From Frateuria_A yonginensis (lineage in GTDB: Bacteria; Pseudomonadota; Gammaproteobacteria; Xanthomonadales; Rhodanobacteraceae): a DNA stretch of 64,000 nucleotides. The stretch covers positions 1-64,000 of the forward strand of contig NZ_JBBBNY010000003.1 of assembly GCF_037137055.1 (NCBI RefSeq). Reading direction: 5' to 3'. Numbering within the stretch: position 1 is the stretch's first letter; each line of letters begins with the position of its first letter. The translations under genes were made by a program, and so were the position numbers. A model generated the notes under the pieces. That model did no database searches. It saw only the letters and a program-made list of their open reading frames with translations, and was not told the DNA's origin. Shown one piece after another: positions 52,274-61,630 of the stretch.

Positions 52274-52681
52274 TCAGTCGTCGTCGCCGTAATAGCCCAC
52301 GTAACGGGTGGGTGGGTAACGGTCCTCGTAGACGGTGCGGGTTTCCACCACGCGGCGGGTCACCACCGGCTCCTCGTAGATCACCCGCACCGGACGGCGG
52401 TAGACCGGCCGTTCGTAGATCACGGTGCGCGGCGGCGGATTCAGCGCGTTGTCGACCAGCCCGATCACCGCGCCGGTGACGATCGCACCGGCGATCCAGC
52501 GGCCGCCGCTCCAGTAGCCGTGGCGGTAGCCGTCGCGCCAGCCGCGATCGTAATGGCCCCGCCCGTGCCAGCCGTGGTCGTGCCAGCCGTGCGCCGCGGC
52601 CGCCGTCGGCCATGCCGTGGCCGCGGCCAGCAGGAGCGCGGCGGTTGCCAGGACGGGTTTGCCGAGCCATCGCTTGGTCAT
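52274..52681 (-). CDS. Exported His/Gly/Arg-Tyr-rich surface protein
   Basis: A 135-aa protein: signal peptide (AAAAH cleavage near 30), a His/Gly/Arg-rich stretch (HGWHDHGWHGRGHYDRGWRDGYRHGYW), a glycine-zipper-like helix (GAIVTGAVIGLVDNAL), then Arg/Tyr/Val-rich repeats (YERPVYRRPVRVIYEEPVVTRRVVETRTV). Such proteins occur widely in proteobacterial envelopes, function unknown. The His-rich segment could bind metal. Confidence 0.75.
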   Translation of the reverse strand: MTKRWLGKPVLATAALLLAAATAWPTAAAAHGWHDHGWHGRGHYDRGWRDGYRHGYWSGGRWIAGAIVTGAVIGLVDNALNPPPRTVIYERPVYRRPVRVIYEEPVVTRRVVETRTVYEDRYPPTRYVGYYGDDD

Positions 52682-52773
52682 GTTGCGTACCTCCGTCGGG
52701 CGGTGTGCCCTTGGCGCCGATCCTCCCGCCGGCGGGCTTAATCGCCACTTAAGCGGACGCGAGCGCAACGGGG

Positions 52774-54147
52774 CTAGAGCTGCCCGCTCCACGCCCGCCA
52801 GGCGAACATGACCGCCGCACTGCCGAACAGAACCCAGCCCATGCCCAGCCGCAGGCGAAGCATCGCCACCAGCGCCAGGGCCGCCAGCGCCGCCGCCAGG
52901 CCATGCACGCTCGACCACTGCGGCGCCTCCAGCCGGATCGGCCCGAAGCGATGCTCGACCACACCGGCGAAGATCGTGTGCAGGGCGAACCACACCGAGA
53001 GGTTCAACACCACGCCGACCACCGCCGCAGTGATGGCCGAAAGCGCGGCGTGCAACGCACGGTTGTTGCGCAACGCCTCGATGTACGGCGCGCCGAGGAA
53101 GATCCACAGGAAACACGGCGCGAAGGCCACCCAGGTGGTCAGCACCGAACCGGCGATGCCCGCACCCATCGGCGACAGCCCGGCCTGGTGGTAGTAGGCC
53201 CCCAGGAAGGCCACGAACTGCACCACCATGATCAGCGGCCCCGGCGTGGTCTCGGCCAGCGCCAGGCCGTCGAGCATCTGGCCCGGTGTGATCCAGTGGA
53301 AGCTGCCCACGGCGCGCTGGGCGATGTAGGCGAGCACCGCATACGCGCCGCCGAAGGTCACCACGGCGGTCTGGCTGAAGAACAGGCCCTCGCGGGCCAG
53401 CACGCTGTGCGGGCCGAACCGTGTCATCACGGCCAGCACCGGCCCCCACCAGATCGCCAGCCAGAGCAGCGTGACGCGGATCGCGCGCGGCGCCGAGGGG
53501 CGGGTGTGCGTGAGCCGGCCCTGGCCGAGCAGCCGGTCGATCAGGAAATCGGACGACGCATCCGCGGCGGCCGAGGCCGGCTCGGGGAAGCTGCGCGGCA
53601 TCCACCAGCGCCCAGCCAGGCCCCACAGGCCCGCGCCGAGCACGATCAGCGGGAAGGGCACCCGGAAGAAATGGATCGCCACGAAGGCCAGCGCGGCGAC
53701 CGCCACCATCATTCTGTTCTTCAGCGCCTTGCGCCCGATCCGCACCACCGCCTCGACCACCACGGCCAGCACCGCCGCCTTCAGGCCGGCGAACACCGCC
53801 AGCACCCAGGGCACCTGCCCGTACAGCGCATAGGCGATGCTCAGCGCCAGGATGGTGATGAAACCAGGCAGTACGAACAGGATGCCTGCGATCAGCCCAC
53901 CGGCGGTGCGGTGCAGCAGCCAGCCGATGTAGATGGCCAGTTGCGTCGCTTCCGGCCCCGGCAGCAACATGCAGTAGTTGAGCGCGTGCAGGAAGCGCGC
54001 GTCGCTGATCCAGCGGCGGGTTTCCACCAGCTCGCGGTGCATCATCGCGATCTGCCCGGCCGGGCCGCCGAAACTCAGCAGGCCGATCTTGGCCCAGACG
54101 CGCGTCGCCTCGCCGAGGGAGACCGCCGGCAGCGTGTCATCGGCCAC
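52774..54147 (-). CDS. chrA: Chromate transporter ChrA (two-domain form)
   Basis: A 457-aa membrane protein of the CHR family with two homologous halves and about 12 helices. The first half contains KIGLLSFGGPAGQIAMMHRELV and CMLLPGPEATQLAIYIGW; the second repeats SQTAVVTFGGAYAVLAYIAQ and LALAETTPGPLIMVVQFVAF. The family exports chromate using the proton gradient. No chrB regulator is nearby; the gene is divergent from the beta-propeller gene. Confidence 0.92.
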   Translation of the reverse strand: MADDTLPAVSLGEATRVWAKIGLLSFGGPAGQIAMMHRELVETRRWISDARFLHALNYCMLLPGPEATQLAIYIGWLLHRTAGGLIAGILFVLPGFITILALSIAYALYGQVPWVLAVFAGLKAAVLAVVVEAVVRIGRKALKNRMMVAVAALAFVAIHFFRVPFPLIVLGAGLWGLAGRWWMPRSFPEPASAAADASSDFLIDRLLGQGRLTHTRPSAPRAIRVTLLWLAIWWGPVLAVMTRFGPHSVLAREGLFFSQTAVVTFGGAYAVLAYIAQRAVGSFHWITPGQMLDGLALAETTPGPLIMVVQFVAFLGAYYHQAGLSPMGAGIAGSVLTTWVAFAPCFLWIFLGAPYIEALRNNRALHAALSAITAAVVGVVLNLSVWFALHTIFAGVVEHRFGPIRLEAPQWSSVHGLAAALAALALVAMLRLRLGMGWVLFGSAAVMFAWRAWSGQL

Positions 54148-54326
54148 GGCGAACCCGCCGGGCAGGAGCGGGCGGACACGACCGGCGATCGGGCCTGCAC
54201 GGGACGCGGGGGTTCATGGACGCTCCTGGGACTCGCCGGAACAGCCAGCGGATGATCGGCTTGATGCGCTGGATACCACAGGGGCGGTATAAGCGCCACG
54301 ATGCCGACGGATCGTGGAGGCGCACC

Positions 54327-55355
54327 ATGTTTCCAGCCCGGTTCCGACGCCAGTATTCGGCGGCCGTCGGCGCGGCCCTGTGGGCCGCCGCCGCGGCCTG
54401 CGCGAGCACGCCCGATGCCGCCTGGCCACTGCGCGTGCTTGCCGACGTCCCGCTCAGCGGCCACGCCACGCGCTGGGACTATGCCAGCATCGACCCGACC
54501 ACCCACCGCCTGTTCCTCGCCCATCTCGGCGACGACGTGGTGACCGTGTTCGACCTGGACAGGCGGCGGGTGATCGCCGATGTCCCCGGCGTGCGCCGCG
54601 TTCACGGCGTGCTGGCCGTCCCGGCACTGGGCCGCATCTATGCCTCGGCGACCGGGACCGACGAGCTGGTGGCGATCGACGCCCACAGCCTGAAGGTCGT
54701 CGCCCGCACGCCGGCCGGTGACTATCCGGACGGCATCGCCTACGTGCCACGCGCGGGCAAGCTCTACGTCTCCGACGAGCACGGCGGCACCGATTCGGTG
54801 ATCGACGCGCGCAGCCACCGGCGGCTGGCCACCATCGACCTGGGCGGCGAGGTGGGCAACACCCAGTTCGACCCGGTTTCGGGTCACGTCTTCGCCAACG
54901 TGCAGACGCGGGGCGAACTGGCCGAGATCGATCCGGCCACGGACACGGTGGTGGCGCGCATCCGCCTGCCGGGCGCCGAGGGCAACCATGGGCTGTTCAT
55001 CGATGCCCCCGCCCGGTTCGCCTTCATCGCCTGCGAGGGCAACGACAGGCTGCTGGTGCTGGACCTGCGCACGCGCCGGGTCGTCGCCTCCTTCGACACC
55101 GGCGGCGATCCCGACGTGCTGGCCATGGACCCCGCGCTCGGCTGGCTCTATGTGGCCAGCGAATCGGGTGAGGTGGCGCTGTTCGAGGTGAAGGGGCGGC
55201 AGGTGCGCCCGCTCGGCCGCGCGGTGCTCGGACCGAACGCGCACGTGGTCGTGGTCGACCCGGCCACCCACCTGGCCTACTTCCCGCTGAAGGCGTGGCG
55301 GGGCGCGCCGGTGCTGAGGATCACTGCGCCCAGGCCCGCCAGGCCGCACGCCTGA
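54327..55355 (+). CDS. Exported YncE-like beta-propeller protein
   Basis: A 342-aa protein with a signal peptide (AALWAAAAACAS, perhaps a weak lipobox). The rest is a seven-bladed propeller of YVTN-type repeats: TVFDLDRRRVIADVPGVRRVHGVLAVP, IDAHSLKVVARTPAGDYPDGIAYVP, VIDARSHRRLATIDLGG, LLVLDLRTRRVVASFDTGGDPDVLAMD. The start ATG 54327 has GGAGG 6 nt upstream; the longer frame is ignored. E. coli YncE binds DNA in the periplasm; the role is unknown. Confidence 0.85.
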   Translation: MFPARFRRQYSAAVGAALWAAAAACASTPDAAWPLRVLADVPLSGHATRWDYASIDPTTHRLFLAHLGDDVVTVFDLDRRRVIADVPGVRRVHGVLAVPALGRIYASATGTDELVAIDAHSLKVVARTPAGDYPDGIAYVPRAGKLYVSDEHGGTDSVIDARSHRRLATIDLGGEVGNTQFDPVSGHVFANVQTRGELAEIDPATDTVVARIRLPGAEGNHGLFIDAPARFAFIACEGNDRLLVLDLRTRRVVASFDTGGDPDVLAMDPALGWLYVASESGEVALFEVKGRQVRPLGRAVLGPNAHVVVVDPATHLAYFPLKAWRGAPVLRITAPRPARPHA

Positions 55356-55425
55356 TCCGCGTTCGGCGCGCCGGGCCTCCGGCTCCGACCCTGGCCGCCG
55401 CGAGGGCGCCCGCCGCTCGATCCCG

Positions 55426-57615
55426 TCAACGGCGCCCGTGCAGGTGGTCGAGGCTCTGCTCCCACGGCGAGGCCGGCGCACGCGGCCGCAGCAGCCAGCA
55501 GCCGTGGATGTCGGCACGGCGGGTGAAGTCGAACGGGATGCTGGCGGCGCTCCAGTCCTCGATCGTGAAACGCTCCTCCAGCGCCGCGCGATCGAGTCTG
55601 AAGCGACGGAAGTTGTTGGAGAACACGATCACGCCGTCGCCCGTCAGCCGGTCGGCGCAGGCGAGCAGCAGCGCCGCGTGGTCGCGCTGCACGTCGAAGT
55701 CCTCGGCGCGCTTGGAGTTGGAAAACGTGGGTGGATCCACGTAGATCAGACCGTAGTGCCCGCGGTCCTGGCGCAGGAAGGCCATCGCGTCGGCCTGCAC
55801 CAGGCGATGCGCGGCGCCGCTGAAGCCGTTGCGTGCGAGGTTGCGCGAGGCCCACTCCAGGTAGGTGCCCGACAGGTCCACGCTGGTGGTGTCACGCGCG
55901 CCGCCGGCGGCGGCGTACACGCTGGCGGTGGCGGTGTAGGCGAACAGGTTGAGGAAGCGCCGGCCGCGGGCGAGCTCGCGCAGCCGCGCGCGCACCAGGC
56001 GGTGGTCGAGGAACAGGCCGGTGTCCAGGTAATCGGTGAGGTTGACCAGGAAGGTCAGTCCGCCCTCCTCCACCTCGAGGAACTCGCCGCGCTGGTCGAA
56101 GCGGCCGTATTTGGCGCCGCCCTTGCCGCGCTCGCGCGTCTTCAGCGCGATGCGCTCGCGGGGCACGCCGAACACCTCGCCGGCCACGCGCACGATCTCG
56201 CGCAGGCGGGTGCGGGCCACGTCCACCGGCACGTCCGCCGGTGCGCGGTACTCCTGCACGTGCAGCCACGGCTCGACGCCTTCGCCGCCGTAGACGTCGA
56301 TCGCCGCGGCGTACTCGGGCAGGTCCTGGTCGTAGGCGCGCCAGCAGAAGATGCCCTCGCGTACCAGGCGCTTGCGCTGGTGGCGCAGGGTCTTCTCCAG
56401 CCGGTTCTTCAGCATCTGCGCGCCGGCCGAGAGCGGCTTGGGCTCGCGCGGCGCGGTGGCCTGGGGCGAGAGATCGAAGGTCAGCAGCACCGTCTCCAGC
56501 GCGCCGTTGTAGAGCGTGTAGCGCTTGCGGGCATGCAGGCCCAGCGCACGGCCGAGTTCCGCGTCGCCCGCCAGCACGGCGGCGTGCCAGCCGCCGAAGC
56601 GGCTGCGCAGCACATCGCCGAGCGCACGGTAGAGCGCCGGCATCGCGGCGCGCTCGCCCAGCCGCTCGCCGTAGGGCGGGTTGGTGATGAGCAGGCCGGC
56701 AGCCTGCCCCGGCGGCGGAGCAGCGTGGGCGACGTCGTGCTTCTCCAGCGTGAGGAAACCCGCCACGCCCGCCGCCTGGGCGTTGCGCTTGGCGGTCTGC
56801 ACCATGCGCGAGTCGGCGTCGGCGCCGAAGAACGCCGGGCGCAAGCCGCGCAGGCCTGCCTCGGCCCGCGCCCGCGCCTCGTCCAGCAGGCCGCGCCACA
56901 GGACGATGTCGTGCTGCTTCCAGCCGAGAAAGCCGAAGTAGTCGCGGCGCAGCCCGGGCGCCACGTCCGCCGCCATCAGCGCGCCTTCGATCAGCAGCGT
57001 ACCGGAGCCGCACATGGGATCCAGCAGCGCGCCGCCGTCGGCATGGATCGCGGGCCACTGCGCGCGCAGCAGCATCGCCGCGGCGAGGTTCTCCTTCAGC
57101 GGCGCCTCGCCCTGTTGCTCGCGCCAGCCGCGGCGGTGCAGCGGCGTGCCGGCAAGATCGAGCGAGAGGGTGGCACGGTCGCGCTTGAGGCGCAGGTTGA
57201 GGCGGATGTCCGGCTCGTCGGTATCCACGCCGGGCCGCGCGCCTTCGCGCTGGCGGAACTGGTCGACCACCGCATCCTTGGTGCGCTGGGCGATGAACTG
57301 GCTGTGCGTGAGCTTGCTCTGCGCGGTGTGTGCATCGATCGCCAACGTGCCGTGCGGCGCCAGGTGCGCGGACCAGTCGATCGCCTGCACACCGGCGTAG
57401 AGCGCCTCGTCGTCGGCCGCGTCGAACTCCGCCAGCGGCAGCAGGATGCGGCTGGCCAGGCGCGACCACAGGCAGGCGCGGTAGGCGGTCTCGAGCGTGC
57501 CGGCGAAACGGACGCCGGCCAGCGCCTCGTGCGCCTCGGTCGCGCCCAGCGCGAGCAGTTCGTCGCGCAGCAGGTATTCCAGGCCCTTCGGGCAGGTGGC
57601 GAAGAAGGCGTTCAT
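55426..57615 (-). CDS. rlmKL: 23S rRNA (G2445/G2069) methyltransferase RlmKL
   Basis: A 729-aa fused enzyme. An N-terminal THUMP domain (about 45-155) and RlmL-type methylase with DPMCGSGTLLIEGALMA and NPPYGERLGE are followed by the RlmK-type methylase with FLNLFAYTATASVYAA and DPPTFSNSKR. The two domains make m2G2445 and m7G2069 in 23S rRNA. Full length. The start overlaps the stop of the upstream hydrolase gene on the same strand. Confidence 0.95.
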   Translation of the reverse strand: MNAFFATCPKGLEYLLRDELLALGATEAHEALAGVRFAGTLETAYRACLWSRLASRILLPLAEFDAADDEALYAGVQAIDWSAHLAPHGTLAIDAHTAQSKLTHSQFIAQRTKDAVVDQFRQREGARPGVDTDEPDIRLNLRLKRDRATLSLDLAGTPLHRRGWREQQGEAPLKENLAAAMLLRAQWPAIHADGGALLDPMCGSGTLLIEGALMAADVAPGLRRDYFGFLGWKQHDIVLWRGLLDEARARAEAGLRGLRPAFFGADADSRMVQTAKRNAQAAGVAGFLTLEKHDVAHAAPPPGQAAGLLITNPPYGERLGERAAMPALYRALGDVLRSRFGGWHAAVLAGDAELGRALGLHARKRYTLYNGALETVLLTFDLSPQATAPREPKPLSAGAQMLKNRLEKTLRHQRKRLVREGIFCWRAYDQDLPEYAAAIDVYGGEGVEPWLHVQEYRAPADVPVDVARTRLREIVRVAGEVFGVPRERIALKTRERGKGGAKYGRFDQRGEFLEVEEGGLTFLVNLTDYLDTGLFLDHRLVRARLRELARGRRFLNLFAYTATASVYAAAGGARDTTSVDLSGTYLEWASRNLARNGFSGAAHRLVQADAMAFLRQDRGHYGLIYVDPPTFSNSKRAEDFDVQRDHAALLLACADRLTGDGVIVFSNNFRRFRLDRAALEERFTIEDWSAASIPFDFTRRADIHGCWLLRPRAPASPWEQSLDHLHGRR

Positions 57616-58130
57616 GCGAGCGTGTCGAGGAACAGCGCGAACTGCCGCTCGATCGCGGGCAGGCTGGCGCCGAGCCGATGGTCGTCGTCCAGCACCAGCA
57701 GCGGCAACCGGCGGTGGCCGGCGAAGGCGCGGATGGCCGCCAGCGGGCAGAGCTCGTCGCGCCAGCCGTGGATCAGCAACGTGGGTACGTCCCGGCGCAG
57801 GTCCAGGGCGTTGTCCGAGCCGGGGATCGCGCCCGGCATGGCCAGCAGGAACAGGCCGGCGACCGGGTGCTCCAGCGAGGCCAGCGCCGAGACGAACGCG
57901 CCCATGCTGGAACCGACCAGCACCGGCGGCGCCTCGCAGCCGCCGATCGCCGCGCGCAGGCGCGCGAGCCGCGGCGCGACCGAACCCGCGTATCCGCGGG
58001 CATCGTCCTTGCGATAGTCGAGGCGGTGCGTGCGCCAGCCGCGCGCCTCGGCCACGGCCGCCAGCGCGCTCACCTTGGTGGCGTCCGGGCTGGAGTCGGC
58101 GCCGTGCGAAAGAAGGATCGTGCCGCGCAT
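57612..58130 (-). CDS. Small alpha/beta-hydrolase (YqiA/RBBP9-like)
   Basis: A 172-aa minimal alpha/beta-hydrolase: ILLSHGADSSPDATKVSAL, nucleophile elbow VLVGSSMGAFVSAL, the Asp in LLIHGWRDELCP, and DDDHRLGAS in the His position. Coupled to rlmKL by a 4-nt overlap. Substrate unknown. Confidence 0.8.
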   Translation of the reverse strand: MRGTILLSHGADSSPDATKVSALAAVAEARGWRTHRLDYRKDDARGYAGSVAPRLARLRAAIGGCEAPPVLVGSSMGAFVSALASLEHPVAGLFLLAMPGAIPGSDNALDLRRDVPTLLIHGWRDELCPLAAIRAFAGHRRLPLLVLDDDHRLGASLPAIERQFALFLDTLA

Positions 58131-58190
58131 CGCGAGGTCTCCGGCCGTGGGACCGCGCATGATAGCCGGTGCCGTGCGAGACTTCCTTTC

Positions 58191-58745
58191 ATGCCCGCGA
58201 TCATCGACCAGCCGCTTCCCTACGTCGAACGCCTGCCGGAACGGCCCGCGGCATCGGTGACGCTGGTGGTGATCCACTGCACCGAACTGCCGGACCTCGC
58301 CACCGCGCGGGAGTACGGCGAGAAGGCGCTGTACGACAGCGGCGCCGGCAACAGCGGGCACTACTACATCGACCGCGACGGCCGCGTGCTGCGCTACGTG
58401 CCCGGCACCCGCATCGCGCACCACGTGCGCGGACGCAACGCGGACTCGATCGGCATCGAGCTGGTCAACCGCGGGCGCTATCCCGACTGGTTCGCGGCCG
58501 GCAACCAGACCATGAGCGAAGCGTATCCGCCGGCGCAGATCGAGGCGCTGCTCGCCCTGCTCGCGCAGCTGCGGCGGGAGTTCCCCAACCTGCGCGCCAT
58601 CGCCGGTCACGAGGACCTGGACACCGCGCGGGTGCCGGCGAGCGACGACCCCGGCGTCCTGGTGCCACGCAAGCTCGATCCCGGCCCGCTGTTTCCCTGG
58701 GACGCGATCGTTCCCGCATGCGGGTTGGAGCGCGTCAGGGCCTGA
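58191..58745 (+). CDS. AmpD-like N-acetylmuramoyl-L-alanine amidase
   Basis: A 184-aa zinc amidase of the Amidase_2 family. Metal and catalytic residues are in VTLVVIHCTELP (His), YYIDRDGRVLRYV, RIAHHVRGRNADSIGIELVNRG and AGHEDLDTARVPASDDPGVLVPRKLDPG. No signal peptide, so cytosolic and likely to recycle muropeptides, as AmpD does. Divergent from the hydrolase/rlmKL operon. Confidence 0.87.
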   Translation: MPAIIDQPLPYVERLPERPAASVTLVVIHCTELPDLATAREYGEKALYDSGAGNSGHYYIDRDGRVLRYVPGTRIAHHVRGRNADSIGIELVNRGRYPDWFAAGNQTMSEAYPPAQIEALLALLAQLRREFPNLRAIAGHEDLDTARVPASDDPGVLVPRKLDPGPLFPWDAIVPACGLERVRA

Positions 58746-58810
58746 CCCGCCCTCGCGCGAACGCAGGCACACCTCAGCCCTCTCCCCAGGGGCGGGGGCG
58801 CAAAGGCGCC

Positions 58811-58816
58811 TATAAT
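58811..58816 (+). promoter_or_regulatory. TATAAT -10 box of tesB
   Basis: A perfect TATAAT 31 bp before the tesB start, in GC-rich DNA. No good -35 box is seen upstream, where the sequence is the CCCTCTCCCC...GGGGCGGGGG repeat-like stretch. Confidence 0.5.
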
Positions 58817-58846
58817 CCGCGCTCCCCCTTGCGCCACGGACCACCG

Positions 58847-59713
58847 ATGCGGGAAGAACACGTCAACGAACTGGTCGAGCTGCTGCAGCTCGAGCGGCTG
58901 GAGGACAACCTGTTCCGCGGCCAGAGCCGGGACATCGGCACGCGCTTCGTGTTCGGCGGGCAGGTGCTGGGGCAGGCGCTGTCGGCGGCACAGCAGACCG
59001 TGGATCCCAAGCGCGAAGCGCACTCGCTGCATGCCTACTTCCTGCGCGCCGGCGACATCGACGCGCCGATCGTCTATTCGGTCGAGCGCGCGCGCGACGG
59101 CGGCAGCTTCTCCGCGCGCCGGGTGGTGGCGATCCAGCACGGCCAGCCGATCCTCAACGGCGCGATTTCCTTCCAGGAACCGGAAAAGGGCTTCGAGCAC
59201 CAGGTCGCCATGCCGGAGGTGCCGGCGCCCGAAGACGTCGAACCCATGCGGCACCTGCCGCCCGACGAGCTGGCCAAGCTGCCGGTGAAGCTGCAGCGCT
59301 GGCTGGGCATCGACGGCCCGTTCGAATTCCGCCAGGTGTGGCCGCGCGACGAACTGCACCCGACCAAGCGCCCGCCCATCCAGCACATCTGGTTCCGGCT
59401 GACGGCCCCGATCGGCGATTCGCCGGTGCTGCACCGCGCGATGCTGGCCTACGCCTCGGACTTCCACCTGATCGGCACGGCCACGCTGCCGCACGGCATC
59501 TCCTACCTCACCCACAACGTGCAGATGGCCAGCCTCGACCATGCGTTGTGGTTCCATCGGCCCTTCCGCGTAGACGAGTGGCTGCTGTACTCGTTCGACA
59601 GCCCCACTGCGCAAGGCGGACGCGGGCTGGCGCGCGGGCAGATCTTCCGCCGCGACGGGCAGCTCGTCGCCTCCACGGCGCAGGAAGGCCTGATCCGCCT
59701 GCGCGGCGGGTGA
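58847..59713 (+). CDS. tesB: Acyl-CoA thioesterase II (TesB)
   Basis: A 288-aa double-hotdog thioesterase that hydrolyses medium- and long-chain acyl-CoA. LVELLQLERLEDNLFRGQSRD, FGGQVLGQALSAAQQTV, HSLHAYFLRAGD and SLDHALWFHRPFRVDEWLLY are the family's signatures, with the catalytic Asp in the last. Full length; a TATAAT box lies upstream. Confidence 0.95.
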   Translation: MREEHVNELVELLQLERLEDNLFRGQSRDIGTRFVFGGQVLGQALSAAQQTVDPKREAHSLHAYFLRAGDIDAPIVYSVERARDGGSFSARRVVAIQHGQPILNGAISFQEPEKGFEHQVAMPEVPAPEDVEPMRHLPPDELAKLPVKLQRWLGIDGPFEFRQVWPRDELHPTKRPPIQHIWFRLTAPIGDSPVLHRAMLAYASDFHLIGTATLPHGISYLTHNVQMASLDHALWFHRPFRVDEWLLYSFDSPTAQGGRGLARGQIFRRDGQLVASTAQEGLIRLRGG

Positions 59714-59793
59714 TGTCCCGCGATCGGGCACCGTGCCCGTCGGCACCGGCACGCGAGCTCCTACGGAACCGCGCGGGGGGCTAAACTCCCTCC

Positions 59794-60186
59794 ATGCGTC
59801 CGCTCTACACCTCGCCCCGCCAGGAAAACATCGACCGCGTGGTCGCCCTGCTCGCCGAACACGGCATCGAGAGCACCGTGACCGGGCGTTCGAACTGGAA
59901 CCGGCCCAGCTACCAGCGCTTCAGCTACTCGCAACGCAGCGAGAACCGCGAAAGCTGGCCGCAGGTGTGGGTCAACCGGGCGGACGACTACACCCAGGCC
60001 CGCGCCCTGCTGCGCGGGCTGGGCATCGAACCGATGGTGCGCCACGGCGAGGAGCTCGCCATGGCGCGCAACCCCACCCCGGAGATGCGCCGCGCCAGCG
60101 TCGCCACGCGCGTACGCCGCATCGTGCTGCTGGCGCTGGCGGCCGCCTTCGTGGTGCTGATGCTGCGCTACATGGGCAAGATCTAG
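59794..60186 (+). CDS. Membrane-anchored DUF2007-like protein
   Basis: A 130-aa protein: an N-terminal ferredoxin-fold-like region (MRPLYTSPRQENIDRVVALLAEHGIESTVTG...WPQVWVNRADDYTQARALLRGLG) as in DUF2007 signal-transducing-like proteins, then a C-terminal transmembrane helix (RRIVLLALAAAFVVLMLRYMG). Homologues are annotated as pathogenicity-like proteins in xanthomonads, with no proven role. Confidence 0.7.
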   Translation: MRPLYTSPRQENIDRVVALLAEHGIESTVTGRSNWNRPSYQRFSYSQRSENRESWPQVWVNRADDYTQARALLRGLGIEPMVRHGEELAMARNPTPEMRRASVATRVRRIVLLALAAAFVVLMLRYMGKI

Positions 60187-60228
60187 CCGGCCGGCCTGAC
60201 CAGGATCAAGGCGGCCTTCTCGGAAAAT

Positions 60229-60259
60229 TTGCAACCCGACGCAGGGCCGGTCATAGAAT
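60229..60259 (+). promoter_or_regulatory. Promoter candidate directly upstream of bpt
   Basis: TTGCAA (60229-60234) and TAGAAT (60254-60259), spaced 19 bp. The -10 box ends 7 bp before the bpt ATG, so transcription would start at or next to the start codon. Confidence 0.4.
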
Positions 60260-60266
60260 CGAGCCC

Positions 60267-60971
60267 ATGCGCTCCGAACGCGTCCGCCTGTTCCAGACCC
60301 TGCCGCATGCCTGTGGCTACTACGCCGAGCGCACGGCGCAGAACCTGGTGATCGATCCGGCCGCGCCGCGGCTGGACCAGCTCTACGGCCCCGCGCTGGA
60401 GCGCGGCTTCCGCCGTGCCGGCGGCCACCTGTACTACCCCAACTGCCCGCAATGCCGGGCCTGCACGCCCTGCCGCATCGACGTGGAGGGCTTCGTGCCG
60501 GACCGGGCTCAACGGCGGTGCCTCAAGCGCAACGCGGACATCAGCGTGGTCGAGTGCATGGCCGGCTACAACGCCGAGCGCCACGCCCTGTACGAGCGCT
60601 ACCTGCGCACCCGCCACAGCGGCGGCGGCATGGACGAGGCCGATGCCAGCGACTTCCGCCGCTTCCTCACGGCGCCCTGGAGCCCGACCCTGTTCCTGGA
60701 GTTCCGCCTCGGCACACGGCTGCTGGCGGTGGCCGTGACCGACGTCTGCCTCAACGGCCTGTCGGCCGTGTACACCTTCTTCGACCCGGACGAAAGCGCG
60801 CGCAGCCTCGGCACCTACGCCATCCTGCAGCAGGTGCAGCTGGCCCGCCGCCGCGGCCTGCCGTGGCTGTACCTGGGCTTCTGGATCGACGGCCACGCGA
60901 AGATGGATTACAAGCGCCGTTTCCGCCCCCTGCAGATCCGCACCCGCGAGGGCTGGGTGCCGATGCCGTAG
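60267..60971 (+). CDS. bpt: Aspartate/glutamate leucyltransferase Bpt
   Basis: A 234-aa aminoacyl-tRNA protein transferase. It adds Leu from Leu-tRNA to N-terminal Asp/Glu and so marks proteins for ClpAP (N-end rule). The signatures are the CGYYAERTAQNLVIDP start, FRRAGGHLYYPNCPQCRACTPCRI (Cys-rich region) and LYLGFWIDGHAKMDYKRRFRPLQ. Length normal. Confidence 0.94.
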   Translation: MRSERVRLFQTLPHACGYYAERTAQNLVIDPAAPRLDQLYGPALERGFRRAGGHLYYPNCPQCRACTPCRIDVEGFVPDRAQRRCLKRNADISVVECMAGYNAERHALYERYLRTRHSGGGMDEADASDFRRFLTAPWSPTLFLEFRLGTRLLAVAVTDVCLNGLSAVYTFFDPDESARSLGTYAILQQVQLARRRGLPWLYLGFWIDGHAKMDYKRRFRPLQIRTREGWVPMP

Positions 60972-60982
60972 CCGCCGCGGAC

Positions 60983-61630
60983 TCACTTGACCGCGCGCAG
61001 CTCCCACAGGAAGTACACCTTGCGCCCGTAGCCGGCGGTGTCCTTGCCGCGCAGCTGCCGCGAGACCGTGCGCAGCCGGCGGGCGAGCCTTTTCAGGGTG
61101 CCGGGCGGGCGGCGGTTCTCGGCCGAGCCGGCGACCGCGCTGTAGGCGTCATGGATGTGCGCCCACTCGGCACGCACCACCTCGAAGCGGCCGCTGAACC
61201 CGTACATGCGCCCCGGCGGATGCTCGCCGCAGAAGTACTCGTGGGTGCGTTCGGTGACGATGTTGACGTGGGTGGGATCGACGAACGCTTCCGGGTTCGG
61301 GTAGGCCGGCGTCAGCGCATAAAGGCGACCGTCCGGGAGCAGTACTCGCCAGATTTCCTGCATCAGGCGCACGAACGGGAACACCGTGCCGTGCCCGTCC
61401 GGCGTGGGCAGCACGCGCGGCACGTGTTCGATGAAGTCATAGGCGGACACCGACGCGAAATTCGCGTCGGGGTAGGGAATGGGCTCCACCGCCAGGTTCG
61501 CCACGTGATGCTCGAACGCCGCCCCTGGCGGCGGCGGACGCACGTCGATGCCGTGCAGTTCCCCACGCCCGTAGGGGTTGCGGGGGAACTTGCCGCAACC
61601 GAGATCCAGATGGCGGTCCGCCGCGCTCAC
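60983..61630 (-). CDS. Class I SAM-dependent methyltransferase
   Basis: A 215-aa methyltransferase-like protein starting at GTG 61630. HLDLGCGKFPRNPYG is the SAM motif, with SVSAYDFIEHVPRV and LMQEIWRVLLPDGRLYALTPAYP next. The pattern resembles methyltransferases linked to glycan or natural-product loci; target unknown. GTGA overlap with the upstream glutamate-synthase-like gene makes them co-translated. Confidence 0.78.
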   Translation of the reverse strand: MSAADRHLDLGCGKFPRNPYGRGELHGIDVRPPPPGAAFEHHVANLAVEPIPYPDANFASVSAYDFIEHVPRVLPTPDGHGTVFPFVRLMQEIWRVLLPDGRLYALTPAYPNPEAFVDPTHVNIVTERTHEYFCGEHPPGRMYGFSGRFEVVRAEWAHIHDAYSAVAGSAENRRPPGTLKRLARRLRTVSRQLRGKDTAGYGRKVYFLWELRAVK

